From Cytophagales bacterium (GTDB taxonomy: Bacteria; Bacteroidota; Bacteroidia; Cytophagales; Cyclobacteriaceae): a stretch of 64,000 bases of DNA. Under the pieces are notes generated by a model, which searched no databases, was not told the DNA's origin, and saw only the letters and a program-made list of their open reading frames with translations. The stretch covers positions 2,549,001 through 2,613,000 of the forward strand of contig JAWPMT010000005.1 of the NCBI GenBank assembly GCA_033344775.1. Direction: 5' to 3'. Below are positions 17,515-26,943 of this stretch, one piece after another (position 1 is the first letter of the stretch; each line of letters starts with the position of its first letter). The position numbers were made by a program, and so were the translations under genes.

Positions 17515-18396
17515 TCATTTTTCTACGGGCGGATATACATATCCATAACGCTTGGTGATCTCTTTGGTCTTTAGGTTCACCACTTCCATCGTGATGTAAA
17601 CATCCTCGGCAGGCTTGCTACCATTCACCTTCACCGCAGCCACCTTATCAATGATATCAAGTCCTTCTACCACGCGACCATACACCGTGTAGGCACCATC
17701 TAAATGTGGAGCACCACCCAATTTCTCATAATCTTCCAGCACATCCTCAGGAATATCTTTCCAGATTTTGATGTCAAATTTTTCCTCGCACAGATCAATT
17801 AGAGAAAAAGCCAGGTCATTTGCCGCTTCGTTTTTTCCCTGCTGGTAGAGGTTTTGAAATTTTTGACGAATGGTGTCGTATTCAGCGCTGCTCAACAACT
17901 GGCTGATCCCTCGTTGCATATTGGCAGGATCTACTTCAAGATCCCTTCTTTTAACTTCACGTCCCTGCACGATGTAAAACTGACAGGAAGAAGATTTGCG
18001 TTCAGGATTGACATTATCTCCTGTTCTAGCAGCAGCCAACGCACCCTTGGTATGATAGAATCCCCGGTCCAGCTCAGCCGGCACATTATCCAGATCTGTT
18101 GCTGTACTTCCCTGCTTTTTTGTCACATCACCACCCTGGATCATGAAATCCTCAATGACCCGGTGCCAAATCGTCGAATCATAGGCACCCGATTTTGCGA
18201 GTCTCAAAAAGTTGGCTTTGTGCAAAGGTGTTTCTTCATAAAGAAGGACCGTCATGTCACCAAATGGCGTGTGAATAATGACCAGATCATCTTTCTTTTT
18301 AGGCTTGGGCTTGCCATCAGCATCGGCACTCAGATGGGCACCCGTCACTAAAAACAACACCAAAAATCCGATCGCCAATTTTCCTAACCTGTTCAT
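17515..18396 (-). CDS. Secreted cyclophilin-type peptidyl-prolyl isomerase (paralogue 1)
   Basis: A 293-residue exported protein with an N-terminal signal peptide (GKLAIGFLVLFLVTGAHLSA). The cyclophilin domain has HRVIEDFMIQGGD (catalytic Arg and the MIQGGD signature), AAARTGDNVNPERKSSSCQF, and the closing VYGRVVEGLDIIDKVA. An insertion of about 110 residues, rich in charged residues, splits the domain between FYIVQG and YTVYGRV. This arrangement recurs in the next gene upstream, so the two are tandem paralogues. It would accelerate proline isomerisation in envelope proteins. Middle of the holB-hemC operon. Confidence 0.92.
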   Translation of the reverse strand: MNRLGKLAIGFLVLFLVTGAHLSADADGKPKPKKKDDLVIIHTPFGDMTVLLYEETPLHKANFLRLAKSGAYDSTIWHRVIEDFMIQGGDVTKKQGSTATDLDNVPAELDRGFYHTKGALAAARTGDNVNPERKSSSCQFYIVQGREVKRRDLEVDPANMQRGISQLLSSAEYDTIRQKFQNLYQQGKNEAANDLAFSLIDLCEEKFDIKIWKDIPEDVLEDYEKLGGAPHLDGAYTVYGRVVEGLDIIDKVAAVKVNGSKPAEDVYITMEVVNLKTKEITKRYGYVYPPVEK

Positions 18397-18416
18397 GATC
18401 TCCTATTCTTTATCCC

Positions 18417-19307
18417 TTATTTGTATTGATATCCGTACTTTTCTGTGATTTCTGCTTTGGTCACGGTTTCCACCGAAACAGACAAAGTGATGTCCTCAAC
18501 TGGCGTATCTGTAGGAGGACCAACTGTATTTACAGCAGCAATTTTATCAATCACATCAAATCCTTCCAAAACCTGACCAAATACCGTGTATTGTCCGTCC
18601 AGGCCTGGTGTGCCACTGGTTCCTTTATACGCGGCATCAGCATCGGGAGGTAACGGCTTGTAAAGGTCAATACCGAACTCTTCTTCTACAAGTTCTCTGT
18701 TCTCCAACGCCAACTGATTCATCCCACGATTGTCTCTTTTAGCTGCCAATTCCTGAAATTCGGCAAGCAGATCTCCAAATTCTGGACGACCCAAAAGCTC
18801 TGACATCTTATTATTGAGGGTAAATTGATCGCAGGTCAGTTCCTCGTAAGGACTGCCTTGTACCACATAGAACTGGCAACTACTTGACATTTTCTTTGGA
18901 TTGATCTGATCTCCCTGACGGGCTGCGGCAATCGCTCCTTTCTTGTGAAAAAATCCAGGTATAATCTCTGCAGGAATTTTTCCATCAGCAGGCTCTTGTT
19001 CTTCTGTTCCCCGGTAGATATCTCCTCCCTGGATCATGAATCCTTCAATGACCCGGTGCCAAATGTTACCATCATATTTTCCCGCTTTCGCCAATTCGAT
19101 GAAATTCTTCTTGTGAAGTGGCGTCTCATCAAAAAGAATGGCTTTCATGTCACCCTCTGGTGTGCTGATCGTGATCAGATAGTCTTCACTCTCATTGGGT
19201 GCTTCGTTGTTGCTACAACTGATTGACATCAACATGACTCCCATCATCAGGGAAAGTCCAATCAATTTTTGCTTCATATTTTCCATTTTTATTCCGTCAA
19301 ATATCAT
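18417..19307 (-). CDS. Lipoprotein cyclophilin-type peptidyl-prolyl isomerase (paralogue 2)
   Basis: A 296-residue cyclophilin with a lipoprotein signal (GLSLMMGVMLMSISC). It keeps HRVIEGFMIQGGD, AAARQGDQINPKKMSSSCQF and the closing VFGQVLEGFDVIDKIA, with a long insertion between the two halves like its neighbour. The start shown overlaps the hemC stop as ATGA, suggesting translational coupling; internal ATGs at 19286 and 19277 give a cleaner lipoprotein signal and remain possible. Probably an envelope chaperone anchored in a membrane. It precedes paralogue 1 by 20 bp. Confidence 0.9.
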   Translation of the reverse strand: MIFDGIKMENMKQKLIGLSLMMGVMLMSISCSNNEAPNESEDYLITISTPEGDMKAILFDETPLHKKNFIELAKAGKYDGNIWHRVIEGFMIQGGDIYRGTEEQEPADGKIPAEIIPGFFHKKGAIAAARQGDQINPKKMSSSCQFYVVQGSPYEELTCDQFTLNNKMSELLGRPEFGDLLAEFQELAAKRDNRGMNQLALENRELVEEEFGIDLYKPLPPDADAAYKGTSGTPGLDGQYTVFGQVLEGFDVIDKIAAVNTVGPPTDTPVEDITLSVSVETVTKAEITEKYGYQYK

Positions 19308-20215
19308 AAACTATCTTTTATCTCGCGGAGAATTTGATCTCCACCCGCTGCTAATACTTCTTCTGCTAAAGCAACACCCAACTTTTCAGGATCGTTGCCT
19401 GATTGTTGAAGATCTATCTTTTGTTGTCCATCCAGACTGATGATCCCTCCGGACATTTGGATAGCTCCTGCTTCGTGTCGGGCCAGGCCAAATACCGGAA
19501 TACTACAGCCACCATCAAGTCTTCTCAAGTAACTGCGTTCCGCACGTAAAATTTGTTCGGTAGACTCGTGATTCAGGGTATCTCTAACAAATGCAATTTT
19601 ATCCGCTGCCAAATTTTGGTTTACCTCGATGGCAACGCTTCCTTGTCCTACCGCTGGTGTGAACTTGTCTAATGGCAAATGCTGTTGGATCATATCGTGG
19701 TAGCCCATGCGGTGCACGCCGGCATACGCCAAAATCAAAGCATCGCAAGCGCCATCCCGCATCTTCTGGATTCGAGTCTGTAAATTTCCTCGCATATCAA
19801 CGATCTTGATGTGCGGATAGTAATGCCGCAAGGTCGCCACACGTCGTGTAGAAGAAGTCCCTACGACAAGACCTTCCTTATCCAGGTTGACTGATTGGTC
19901 ACTGATCAGCACGTCATTGGCTTGCTCTCGCTCTGAAAATGCAATGATTTGAAATCCCTCAGGCAATGACGATTGCATGTCTTTAGCGCTGTGCACAGCA
20001 ATGTCTATTTCGCCATTGGCAAGTTTTTCTTCCAATTCCTCTGTAAATACCCCTTTGGAACCGATCTTAGAAATGGAGACGTCTAATTTCTTATCACCCT
20101 TGGTTTCCATAGTCACCAATTCGACAGAGGCACCGGCTGATCTTAGCTGATCCGCTACAAACTCCGCTTGCCAGAGGGCTAACTTACTTTTTCGGGTTCC
20201 TATGCTGATCTTCAT
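19304..20215 (-). CDS. hemC: Hydroxymethylbilane synthase (porphobilinogen deaminase)
   Basis: A 303-residue cytosolic enzyme that links four porphobilinogens into hydroxymethylbilane. Visible motifs are GTRKSKLALWQAE at the N-terminus, the catalytic Asp region DIAVHSAKDM, STRRVATLRHYYPHIK, DMRGNLQTRIQKM and the cofactor cysteine in RRLDGGCSIPV, to which the dipyrromethane is bound. The length is normal for the family. The start codon overlaps the holB stop as TAATG, and its own stop overlaps the next cyclophilin gene as ATGA, so translation of three consecutive genes is coupled. Confidence 0.97.
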   Translation of the reverse strand: MKISIGTRKSKLALWQAEFVADQLRSAGASVELVTMETKGDKKLDVSISKIGSKGVFTEELEEKLANGEIDIAVHSAKDMQSSLPEGFQIIAFSEREQANDVLISDQSVNLDKEGLVVGTSSTRRVATLRHYYPHIKIVDMRGNLQTRIQKMRDGACDALILAYAGVHRMGYHDMIQQHLPLDKFTPAVGQGSVAIEVNQNLAADKIAFVRDTLNHESTEQILRAERSYLRRLDGGCSIPVFGLARHEAGAIQMSGGIISLDGQQKIDLQQSGNDPEKLGVALAEEVLAAGGDQILREIKDSL

Positions 20216-21330
20216 TACTTTTTCCTTAGCAATTGACTGATTTGCAATGACAGGTTCAGATGTGTGACCCGTGGATTGGCATTTCGTGTGAGGTGATAGA
20301 TCTCATCATTGATCAACCTGTAGATCCCTTCGAGTGACTCAAATGAAACTGCCCCACTGAATTTCTTGATAAACTCTGACTCTTGACCCATACTGGCGGT
20401 CAGCTCCATGGTATCGCTCTTCGCCAACAATGACTCCCGTATCAGGTTCAGCCAAAAGCTCATTTTGCCTTGTTGTCTGGATTTTCCGACCTGAGAAAAC
20501 TCCTCACTGAGTTTTACCATAGATGTATAATCACCACGCAAGCAATCACGCATCCATTGCTGGAACTCTTCGTGTTCCAATTCATCTGCATGATCTAATA
20601 ATTTCTTCGCCTTGAGGATGCTTCCTTCAGCAACTCTTACTGCTTGTCGGGCTTCCGTTTCAGAAGCGCCTTGCTGGGTCAGGTGATGAACCATGTCATC
20701 ATCACTGAATGGCGCCACCTTCACCAATTGCGTCCGCGAGGTGATGGTTGAAATGATCTGCTCGATAGCGTAACCCACCAACAGGTAAATGGTCTTCGCT
20801 GGTGGTTCTTCCAGTACTTTTAGCAGTGCATTGGCTGCGGAGCCATTCATCATCTCCGGGTACCAGATCAGGATGATTTTGAATTGCCCTTCAAATGCCT
20901 TCATGCTGACCGTTTTGATGACCTCACGCGAATCATCCTTACCGATCTGAAGCTGTTTATTATCCATTTCGGCCATCTGCGCCCAGGCTTCCAGGTTACT
21001 GTAGGGCTGATCAGCCAGGAAGATTCGCCATTGTTTAAGTTGGGCCGCCGCCTTGGCTGGATCGGATTTTACGGATGCTCTGGGGTAGAAGTAATGCACA
21101 TCCGGGTGAATGGATTTACCGCTTTTTACGCAAGCCGGACAAACACCACAAGAATCGGTTTCAGTTCTGTTTTCACAGAGGATATACGAAGCAAAGGCCC
21201 GTGCCAATGGCAAAGCAGCCCCACCTTCATTCCCGTGAAAGAGTTGGGCATGTGCCATGTGGTTTCGAGTCACCGATGCTCGAAGGGTTTCTTTCAATTC
21301 ATCATGTCCGGGGATATCGGAAAATTGCAT
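20215..21330 (-). CDS. holB: DNA polymerase III subunit delta prime
   Basis: A 371-residue clamp-loader subunit of the AAA+ fold. Near the N-terminus it shows FSDIPGHDELKETLRASV and HAQLFHGNEGGAALPLARAF, where the P-loop is degenerate (HGNEGGAALP, no GKT) as usual for delta prime. The zinc-module cysteines are in SCGVCPACVKSG, and the sensor and arginine-finger-bearing part includes NALLKVLEEPPAKTIYLLV and TSRTQLV. It helps load the sliding clamp in replication. It starts 16 bp after the GlmU-like gene and overlaps hemC by one base. Linkage to haem and sugar genes is probably operon packing, not shared function. Confidence 0.93.
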   Translation of the reverse strand: MQFSDIPGHDELKETLRASVTRNHMAHAQLFHGNEGGAALPLARAFASYILCENRTETDSCGVCPACVKSGKSIHPDVHYFYPRASVKSDPAKAAAQLKQWRIFLADQPYSNLEAWAQMAEMDNKQLQIGKDDSREVIKTVSMKAFEGQFKIILIWYPEMMNGSAANALLKVLEEPPAKTIYLLVGYAIEQIISTITSRTQLVKVAPFSDDDMVHHLTQQGASETEARQAVRVAEGSILKAKKLLDHADELEHEEFQQWMRDCLRGDYTSMVKLSEEFSQVGKSRQQGKMSFWLNLIRESLLAKSDTMELTASMGQESEFIKKFSGAVSFESLEGIYRLINDEIYHLTRNANPRVTHLNLSLQISQLLRKK

Positions 21331-21346
21331 CCTCTATGGTTATCAA

Positions 21347-22522
21347 TTACGGCCTCATATGAGCAGTTTGGTCAAAGATATGGGTCATCATGGCTTTGTC
21401 CACATCTGTTAGTGTTTTTTCCCTTCTTGCCATCACTCGTTCCATCGTCTCTAGTGCTTTATCCAGTCTGTAGGGAATGGTCTTGGCGGCTCCACCCCAG
21501 GAAAATGAAGGAATGATATTTCTTGGGAAGCCTGCGCCAAATATGTTGGCAGAAATACCGATGGTTGTTCCTGTATTAAACATGGTATTGATCGCGCTTT
21601 TGGAATGATCTCCCATGATCAGTCCACAAAACTGCAGTCCGGTATCGATGAACCTGCGTTGAGCGTAATCCCACATTTTCACGTTCTCATAATTGTTTTT
21701 GAGATTGGAGTTATTGGTATCCGCTCCCAAATTGCACCATTCCCCGATCACCGACGATCCCAAATAACCATCATGGCCTTTATTGGAATAGCCTTGCATC
21801 ACGCAATAGGAGGCTTCCCCGCCAATTTTACAGTATGGTCCCAAGGTCACCCCGCCTCGAAGCTTGGCCCCCATATTTACGACGCTATGGTCTCCTAACG
21901 CAAATGGTCCACGGATCATCGCTCCTTCCTGGATCTCTGCATTATTCCCGATGTAAATAGGCCCTGTCTCCGAATTGAGGGTAGCTGCTCTAATAGAAGC
22001 ACCTGCTTCGATGTAGATCTCTGATCCGTAAGTGATGGTATGTGGATCACTGATCGTACCACTGGCTGAGCGGTCCAGCAATTGAAAATCTGCCGTGATC
22101 GCCACTCCATTATGCTGAAAAATATCCCAGCTTCTACGAATCACGGACACTTTCCCGCCGTATGAAACCGAATTAAGTGTTTCAAAATTTAGGTCTGACG
22201 GATCAAACGAAGCTCCAACTCGAGCAGCAATGATCAGGTTTTCCTGAACTAGCTTTTCTCCGATTGATAAAGCATTGATGGCATGGATCAATTCACCATC
22301 GGGAAGCACGTTGCTTCGAATTAATAATTCAAAATCACGGGAAACAGGATATTTACCTTGCTGATACGCAACTACCAGAGCATCTACGGATTGGTTGAGA
22401 TGCTTTTCCCATTTTTCCTTAATGGTAAAAATCCCAATTCTAATGTCCGAAATGCTTTTGAGGTACGTTACCGGAAGCAGGTTTTGATGATCCTCAGGAT
22501 GATCGAATAAGGTGATTTGCAT
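21347..22522 (-). CDS. GlmU-like putative sugar nucleotidyltransferase with left-handed beta-helix
   Basis: A 391-residue protein of the alternative GlmU-like family seen in Bacteroidota. It has a nucleotidyltransferase-like N-terminal part (ITLFDHPEDHQNLLPVTYLK; the uridylyltransferase motif is atypical) and a hexapeptide-repeat left-handed helix (EAGASIRAATLNSETGPIYI; IQEGAMIRGPFALGDHSVVN; LGPYCKIGGEASYCVMQGYS) ending with NTMFNTGTTIGISANIFGAG. The family probably makes UDP-GlcNAc or a related nucleotide sugar, but that is inferred. It opens the operon that continues through holB and hemC. A TATTTTTG box ends 6 bp before the ATG, so the mRNA may be leaderless. Confidence 0.88.
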   Translation of the reverse strand: MQITLFDHPEDHQNLLPVTYLKSISDIRIGIFTIKEKWEKHLNQSVDALVVAYQQGKYPVSRDFELLIRSNVLPDGELIHAINALSIGEKLVQENLIIAARVGASFDPSDLNFETLNSVSYGGKVSVIRRSWDIFQHNGVAITADFQLLDRSASGTISDPHTITYGSEIYIEAGASIRAATLNSETGPIYIGNNAEIQEGAMIRGPFALGDHSVVNMGAKLRGGVTLGPYCKIGGEASYCVMQGYSNKGHDGYLGSSVIGEWCNLGADTNNSNLKNNYENVKMWDYAQRRFIDTGLQFCGLIMGDHSKSAINTMFNTGTTIGISANIFGAGFPRNIIPSFSWGGAAKTIPYRLDKALETMERVMARREKTLTDVDKAMMTHIFDQTAHMRP

Positions 22523-22530
22523 GGCCGCAA

Positions 22531-22564
22531 AAATAAAAAGTCCTCTACGCGAGTAGAAGACTTT
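22531..22564 (-). terminator. Rho-independent terminator of rpmE
   Basis: On the minus strand, AAAGTCTTCTAC and GTAGAGGACTTT form a stem with one mismatch and a 4-nt loop, followed by TTATTTTTG. The T-rich tail overlaps a possible -7 box (TATTTTTG) for the GlmU-like gene. Confidence 0.75.
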
Positions 22565-22590
22565 CCTTATAAGTTAATGAGAAGTAATAC

Positions 22591-22836
22591 TTACTTCTTT
22601 TTGTATTTTCTGTTGAATTTCTCAACCCGACCAGCAGTATCCAAGAAGATTTTCTTACCGGTGTAGAATGGGTGTGAAGCAGAGCTTACTTCGACTTTAA
22701 CCAGGGGATATTCATTTCCGTCCTCCCACTTGATGGTCTCCTTAGAGTTCATCGTAGACTTAGTCAGGAATTTGAAGTCACTAGTAGTGTCCAGGAAAAC
22801 TACTTCTTTGTATTCTGGGTGAATATCTTTTTTCAT
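22591..22836 (-). CDS. rpmE: 50S ribosomal protein L31, type B
   Basis: An 81-residue ribosomal protein of the large subunit. It begins [20 protein letters not shown] and has the [20 protein letters not shown] segment of the zinc-free (type B) form; the CxxC pairs of the zinc form are absent. The ATG at 22836 is preferred because an earlier in-frame ATG at 22845 lies inside the -7 promoter box. It has its own promoter and terminator, so it is a single transcription unit ahead of the GlmU-like operon. Confidence 0.95.
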   Translation of the reverse strand: MKKDIHPEYKEVVFLDTTSDFKFLTKSTMNSKETIKWEDGNEYPLVKVEVSSASHPFYTGKKIFLDTAGRVEKFNRKYKKK

Positions 22837-22842
22837 CTCTAT

Positions 22843-22850
22843 CAAATTTA
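22843..22850 (-). promoter_or_regulatory. -7 element (TAAATTTG) of rpmE
   Basis: A full TAnnTTTG match on the minus strand, ending 6 bp before the rpmE start codon. No TTG is seen at the -33 distance. If used, the transcript would have almost no leader. Confidence 0.45.
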
Positions 22851-23028
22851 GCTTCTGGCTTTTCTGTGTTTACCAGACCCCTCGTAAAAAAGGACTGCAA
22901 ATGTAGAATAATTATATGGTATGAGAAAACATCAATGTGAAATAAATTAATATTCGGTGCCTTTCACCCATAAACTTCCTTACTTTCACATCAAATATGC
23001 ACGTTCAAAGCCTCAACGAAGCTTCTGC

Positions 23029-24678
23029 ATGACAAATCTAAGAAAACTTATAGCTCTGTTTTGCCTCTTTCAAGTGGCGCTTGCCCATGGTCAAAAAACG
23101 GACATTCCTCTGGGGTCCATGCAATACGACCTGCTGGATAAATTCGAGGTGCTCTCAGGTGAACTGAAATTCAGTACGGTCAAGCCATTCGAAAGGCGAC
23201 TACCTCCCTCAGCTCAAGGAACCCATTCCTTCAATGAGGATTATTTACGACTGGAGAATCGCGAACTGCACGCCGACACCTTATTGGGGAGGTCTCAGAA
23301 ACCCAAACCCAGAAGGTTCTTCCAATATGAATCAGATTTTGTCAGTGTCCGAACACCGAATTTTGACTTTCACCTGAATCCTCAACTTCACTTTGCGTTC
23401 GGGCGAGACCCGGAGGTTTCTAGTAACCTGTTCATCAATACCAGAGGCGTTGAATTAAGAGGCAGCATCGACCAAAAGGTCTCTTTCTACACGATGTTGC
23501 AGGAAAACCAAATGCGCCTACCTGCTTATGTGCAAGCTGTTCAGGACACAGTAGGGCTCATCCCATATGAAGGCTTTTGGAAGAGTTTCAATGACGATGG
23601 TTACGACTTTTTACGAGCAGAGGGCTACGTGAATTTTGGACTGACCAAACACATGAATGCCCAGTTTGGCTTTGGACGTCACTTTATAGGCAATGGCGAA
23701 AGGTCTTTGATCTTGTCTGATTTTAGCAACAGGTATCCCTACCTGCGACTCTCAACGGAGGTTTGGAAGTTCAAATACACCAACTTATTTGCTGAGTTGA
23801 TCGCCGATGTGTTCTTCTTCGACGGTGGTACGCTTGGCAGCCGCGACTATCCCAAAAAATACTTATCACTGCATCACCTGGACTTTGCAGTCAATGACAA
23901 TCTGCATATCGGCTTGTTCGAAACGGTCATCAATGGTCAGCCAGATTCACTGGGTGGCGGAGGTCTGGAAGTACAATACCTGAATCCTATCATCTTTTAT
24001 GGCGCCCTGGAACAACAGGATGGTAGTGCCAATAATGTCATTGTAGGAATGGATTTCAGCTGGAACATCCGAAAAACCGCGCAACTCTATGGGCAATTTG
24101 TATTGGATGAACTGGTGATCAGTGAACTCAGGGCTGGCAATGGCTGGTGGGGCAACAAATATGGCTTCCAATTTGGTCTGAAGTACTTCAACTTATTCGC
24201 AGATGGACTGGATGGACAGTTGGAGTTTAATCAAGCCCGACCCTTCACCTATGGCCACGACGGTCCATTTACAAACTATTCTCACTATCGGCAGCCGTTG
24301 GGGCACCCGCTTGGCGCGAATTTCAGAGAATTGATCACCAAACTTAAATACCAACCCATTGATCGGTTGTTCCTGGAATCTACTCTGTTGTTAGCCGATT
24401 ATGGTTCCGGCCCGGTCAATGGGTTTAGTATCGGCAGAAATCCACTGATCAATACTAATAATCGCGAAAGTGACTTTGGGCATGAAATCGGGCAGGGCAT
24501 CGCTTCTACACTTGTATTAGGCACCTTTACGGCCTCTTACATGTGGAAACACAATCTTTTTCTGGATCTACAATTGGTTTACAGGAATGAAACCACCGAT
24601 GGCAGACCAGACAATCAATCCACTATTTTCTCAACGGGTGTTCGTTGGAATTTACCTCTAAGACAATACCGGTTTTAA
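23029..24678 (+). CDS. Wzi-like capsule-assembly family outer-membrane protein
   Basis: A 549-residue protein with an N-terminal signal peptide (KLIALFCLFQVALAHGQ) and a long beta-rich body with alternating aromatic residues, ending in a C-terminal Phe after WNLPLRQYRF, as in outer-membrane barrels. The arrangement (FHLNPQLHFAFGRD; GRHFIGNGERSLILSDFSN; GGGGLEVQYLNPIIFYGALE) matches the Wzi/capsule-assembly family, which anchors or senses surface polysaccharide in other phyla. In Bacteroidota the true role is untested. The stop codon is adjacent to the start of the MsbA-like exporter gene, so the two are co-transcribed. The start chosen opens the signal peptide. Confidence 0.85.
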   Translation: MTNLRKLIALFCLFQVALAHGQKTDIPLGSMQYDLLDKFEVLSGELKFSTVKPFERRLPPSAQGTHSFNEDYLRLENRELHADTLLGRSQKPKPRRFFQYESDFVSVRTPNFDFHLNPQLHFAFGRDPEVSSNLFINTRGVELRGSIDQKVSFYTMLQENQMRLPAYVQAVQDTVGLIPYEGFWKSFNDDGYDFLRAEGYVNFGLTKHMNAQFGFGRHFIGNGERSLILSDFSNRYPYLRLSTEVWKFKYTNLFAELIADVFFFDGGTLGSRDYPKKYLSLHHLDFAVNDNLHIGLFETVINGQPDSLGGGGLEVQYLNPIIFYGALEQQDGSANNVIVGMDFSWNIRKTAQLYGQFVLDELVISELRAGNGWWGNKYGFQFGLKYFNLFADGLDGQLEFNQARPFTYGHDGPFTNYSHYRQPLGHPLGANFRELITKLKYQPIDRLFLESTLLLADYGSGPVNGFSIGRNPLINTNNRESDFGHEIGQGIASTLVLGTFTASYMWKHNLFLDLQLVYRNETTDGRPDNQSTIFSTGVRWNLPLRQYRF

Positions 24679-26499
24679 ATGCGGACTTTCCTCAGAGTAA
24701 TCCAATACGGACGCCCTTTTGACCGGCGTATTCCACTCTACCTGCTGGCAACGCTAGGCAATACGATCTTTAGTGTCGTGAATATTTCGGTTTTGATCCC
24801 GATCATTCAATTGTTATTTGATGAGGAAGCTTCGCCGGTCACCACATTGCCCAGTTTTGCCTTTTCCATTGGCTATTTTCAGGACTTATTTTACTTTTAT
24901 TTCAATCAATTGATTCTGGAGTCTGGTAAAATACAGGCATTGTATTTTGTCTGTGCCGTTCTAGTTGCTTCCTTTTTCTTTTCCAACTTTTTTGGCATTT
25001 CCGCCGCCTTGCTACAGGCCAAAGTGCGCATACGTTTGATCTCTAACCTTAGAAAAGATGTCTTCGAGCGCGTTTCCCGCTTTGACATCAGCTACTTCAC
25101 GGCTTACCGAAAAGGAGATGTCATATCCAGGGTGACAGTAGATATGCAACAAGTAGAGTCTGCGGTCATTAACTTATTCAAAGTGTTTCTGAAAGAGCCC
25201 TTGATGATCATCGCATACTTCGTTGCCTTGCTCACCATCTCTCCGAAACTGACTTTGTACACGCTCGCAATCATCCCACTATCGGGTGTGGCCATTTCCT
25301 ATCTAACGAAGAAACTGCGAAAAAGAGCGCGTCTTTCGCAAGATGCACTCGGTGGACTTTCTTCCATTCTAGATGAAGTATTATCCGGTATTCGTATCGT
25401 CAAAGCCTTTGCGGCAAGGAACTATGTCGTTGATCGATTCAATGATACGGTCGATCACTATGCAAAGCACACCTATAAATTGACGGTTCGACAAAGTTTT
25501 GCCCGACCCGTCTCCGAGTTTCTAGGTGTGAGTTTCATGTCATTGATTATAATCATCGGTGGCACCATGGTATTAAATGAAGCAGACCCGTTACCCGCCT
25601 CATCCTTCATTGGCTTTCTGGTGGTATTCTCACAGATCATTACCCCCGCCAAATCCATTTCCAATGCTATCAGTGGTATCCAACGCGGATTGGTCTCTGC
25701 AGAAAGGGTCTTCGAGTTAACGGACTCAACTACTAAGATCCACAATAAGCCGGATGCTATTCAGGTACAACACTTAGCGCAAGGGTTTTCCTTCAAAAAG
25801 GTATCCTTTTCTTATGAGGATTCTATGGTATTGCATCAATTGAATTTTGAAATCAACAAGGGAAAAGTAGTGGCCCTGGTGGGTCCATCTGGTGGAGGAA
25901 AGTCCACCATTGCCGATCTGGTGCCTCGATTCTACGATCCTATAGATGGCGAAATCCTGCTTGATGGCATGAATCTAAAGGACTATAACCTGGACTCACT
26001 TCGCGGGATGATGGGAATTGTGTCACAGGAATCTATCTTATTCAACGATACCATCAGGAACAACATCGCTTTTGGAAAACCGGATGCATCACTGGAAAAG
26101 GTGATCAAAGTTGCCCAACTGGCCAATGCGCATGGGTTCATTGAAGAAATGGAAGCTGGCTACGACACCAATATCGGGGAACGTGGAGAAAAGCTGTCGG
26201 GAGGTCAGAAGCAACGCATCAGCATCGCCAGGGCATTATTAAAGAATCCACCTTTTTTGATCCTGGATGAAGCGACCTCCGCTTTGGACTCAGCATCTGA
26301 ACGACTGGTGCAAGATGCGCTATTCAATCTAATGAAGGATCGAACGACCTTAGTGATTGCTCATCGCCTGAGCACGATCCAAAGCGCTGATACGATATTA
26401 GTGATCAACGAAGGCCGTATTGCCCAGATGGGATCGCATGAAGAGTTAGTGAGTCAGGAGGGACTCTACAAAAAATTGATAGAAATGCAATCCTTTTGA
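24679..26499 (+). CDS. ABC exporter with fused membrane and ATPase domains (MsbA-like)
   Basis: A 606-residue half-transporter. Six predicted membrane spans fill roughly the first 330 residues. The nucleotide-binding domain has Walker A GPSGGGKST, the Q-loop in GIVSQESILFND, signature LSGGQKQR, Walker B FLILDEATSALD and the switch His in IAHRLSTI. As a homodimer it would export a lipid or other hydrophobic molecule; MsbA flips lipid A precursors. Direct abutment with the Wzi-like gene hints at envelope glycolipid or polysaccharide traffic, which is an inference. Exact substrate unknown. Confidence 0.93.
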   Translation: MRTFLRVIQYGRPFDRRIPLYLLATLGNTIFSVVNISVLIPIIQLLFDEEASPVTTLPSFAFSIGYFQDLFYFYFNQLILESGKIQALYFVCAVLVASFFFSNFFGISAALLQAKVRIRLISNLRKDVFERVSRFDISYFTAYRKGDVISRVTVDMQQVESAVINLFKVFLKEPLMIIAYFVALLTISPKLTLYTLAIIPLSGVAISYLTKKLRKRARLSQDALGGLSSILDEVLSGIRIVKAFAARNYVVDRFNDTVDHYAKHTYKLTVRQSFARPVSEFLGVSFMSLIIIIGGTMVLNEADPLPASSFIGFLVVFSQIITPAKSISNAISGIQRGLVSAERVFELTDSTTKIHNKPDAIQVQHLAQGFSFKKVSFSYEDSMVLHQLNFEINKGKVVALVGPSGGGKSTIADLVPRFYDPIDGEILLDGMNLKDYNLDSLRGMMGIVSQESILFNDTIRNNIAFGKPDASLEKVIKVAQLANAHGFIEEMEAGYDTNIGERGEKLSGGQKQRISIARALLKNPPFLILDEATSALDSASERLVQDALFNLMKDRTTLVIAHRLSTIQSADTILVINEGRIAQMGSHEELVSQEGLYKKLIEMQSF

Positions 26500-26572
26500 G
26501 TGATCTAAACAAGCATTAAGCCGCCAAAAGTCGTATACTTGTTGAACAATTGGGCGGAGACCGGCTGAATCA

Positions 26573-26917
26573 ATGAAAACCTTCAAGCTCATATTTTATC
26601 CGATTTATATCCTCGTCACCCTTGCTGTGATTTGGATATCTGCTGATATGTTCCATGCATTGGAGATATTCCAATCCTTGGGCTGGTTCAAATATTTTTC
26701 GGAATTACCGAGCCTGGGCAGAAATCTATTGATCATTTTATCAGCTTTACTGGTTATTGAATTGGTCATCGAAAATCTCCACCTGAAGGCAAGTAAAAGA
26801 AAACTAAAACTCGCGCAAGAGGAAAACAAGGACTTACAAAACAGACTGTACGAAAAAGCCCAGGAAGAATTAACTAAAGGTGGGTTTACTGAGCTGGAAA
26901 TTGACGATCGTGACTAA
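26573..26917 (+). CDS. Small membrane protein with C-terminal coiled coil
   Basis: A 114-residue protein with two predicted membrane spans ([17 protein letters not shown] and [18 protein letters not shown]). A charged, probably coiled-coil tail ([20 protein letters not shown]) follows, ending in an acidic stretch. The overall pattern recalls LapA-like small membrane proteins but the match is too short to name. It precedes gmhA by 26 bp and so is probably co-transcribed with gmhA and comM. Confidence 0.7.
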   Translation: MKTFKLIFYPIYILVTLAVIWISADMFHALEIFQSLGWFKYFSELPSLGRNLLIILSALLVIELVIENLHLKASKRKLKLAQEENKDLQNRLYEKAQEELTKGGFTELEIDDRD

Positions 26918-26943
26918 TTTGTAACTCACGGACGAACTACAAC

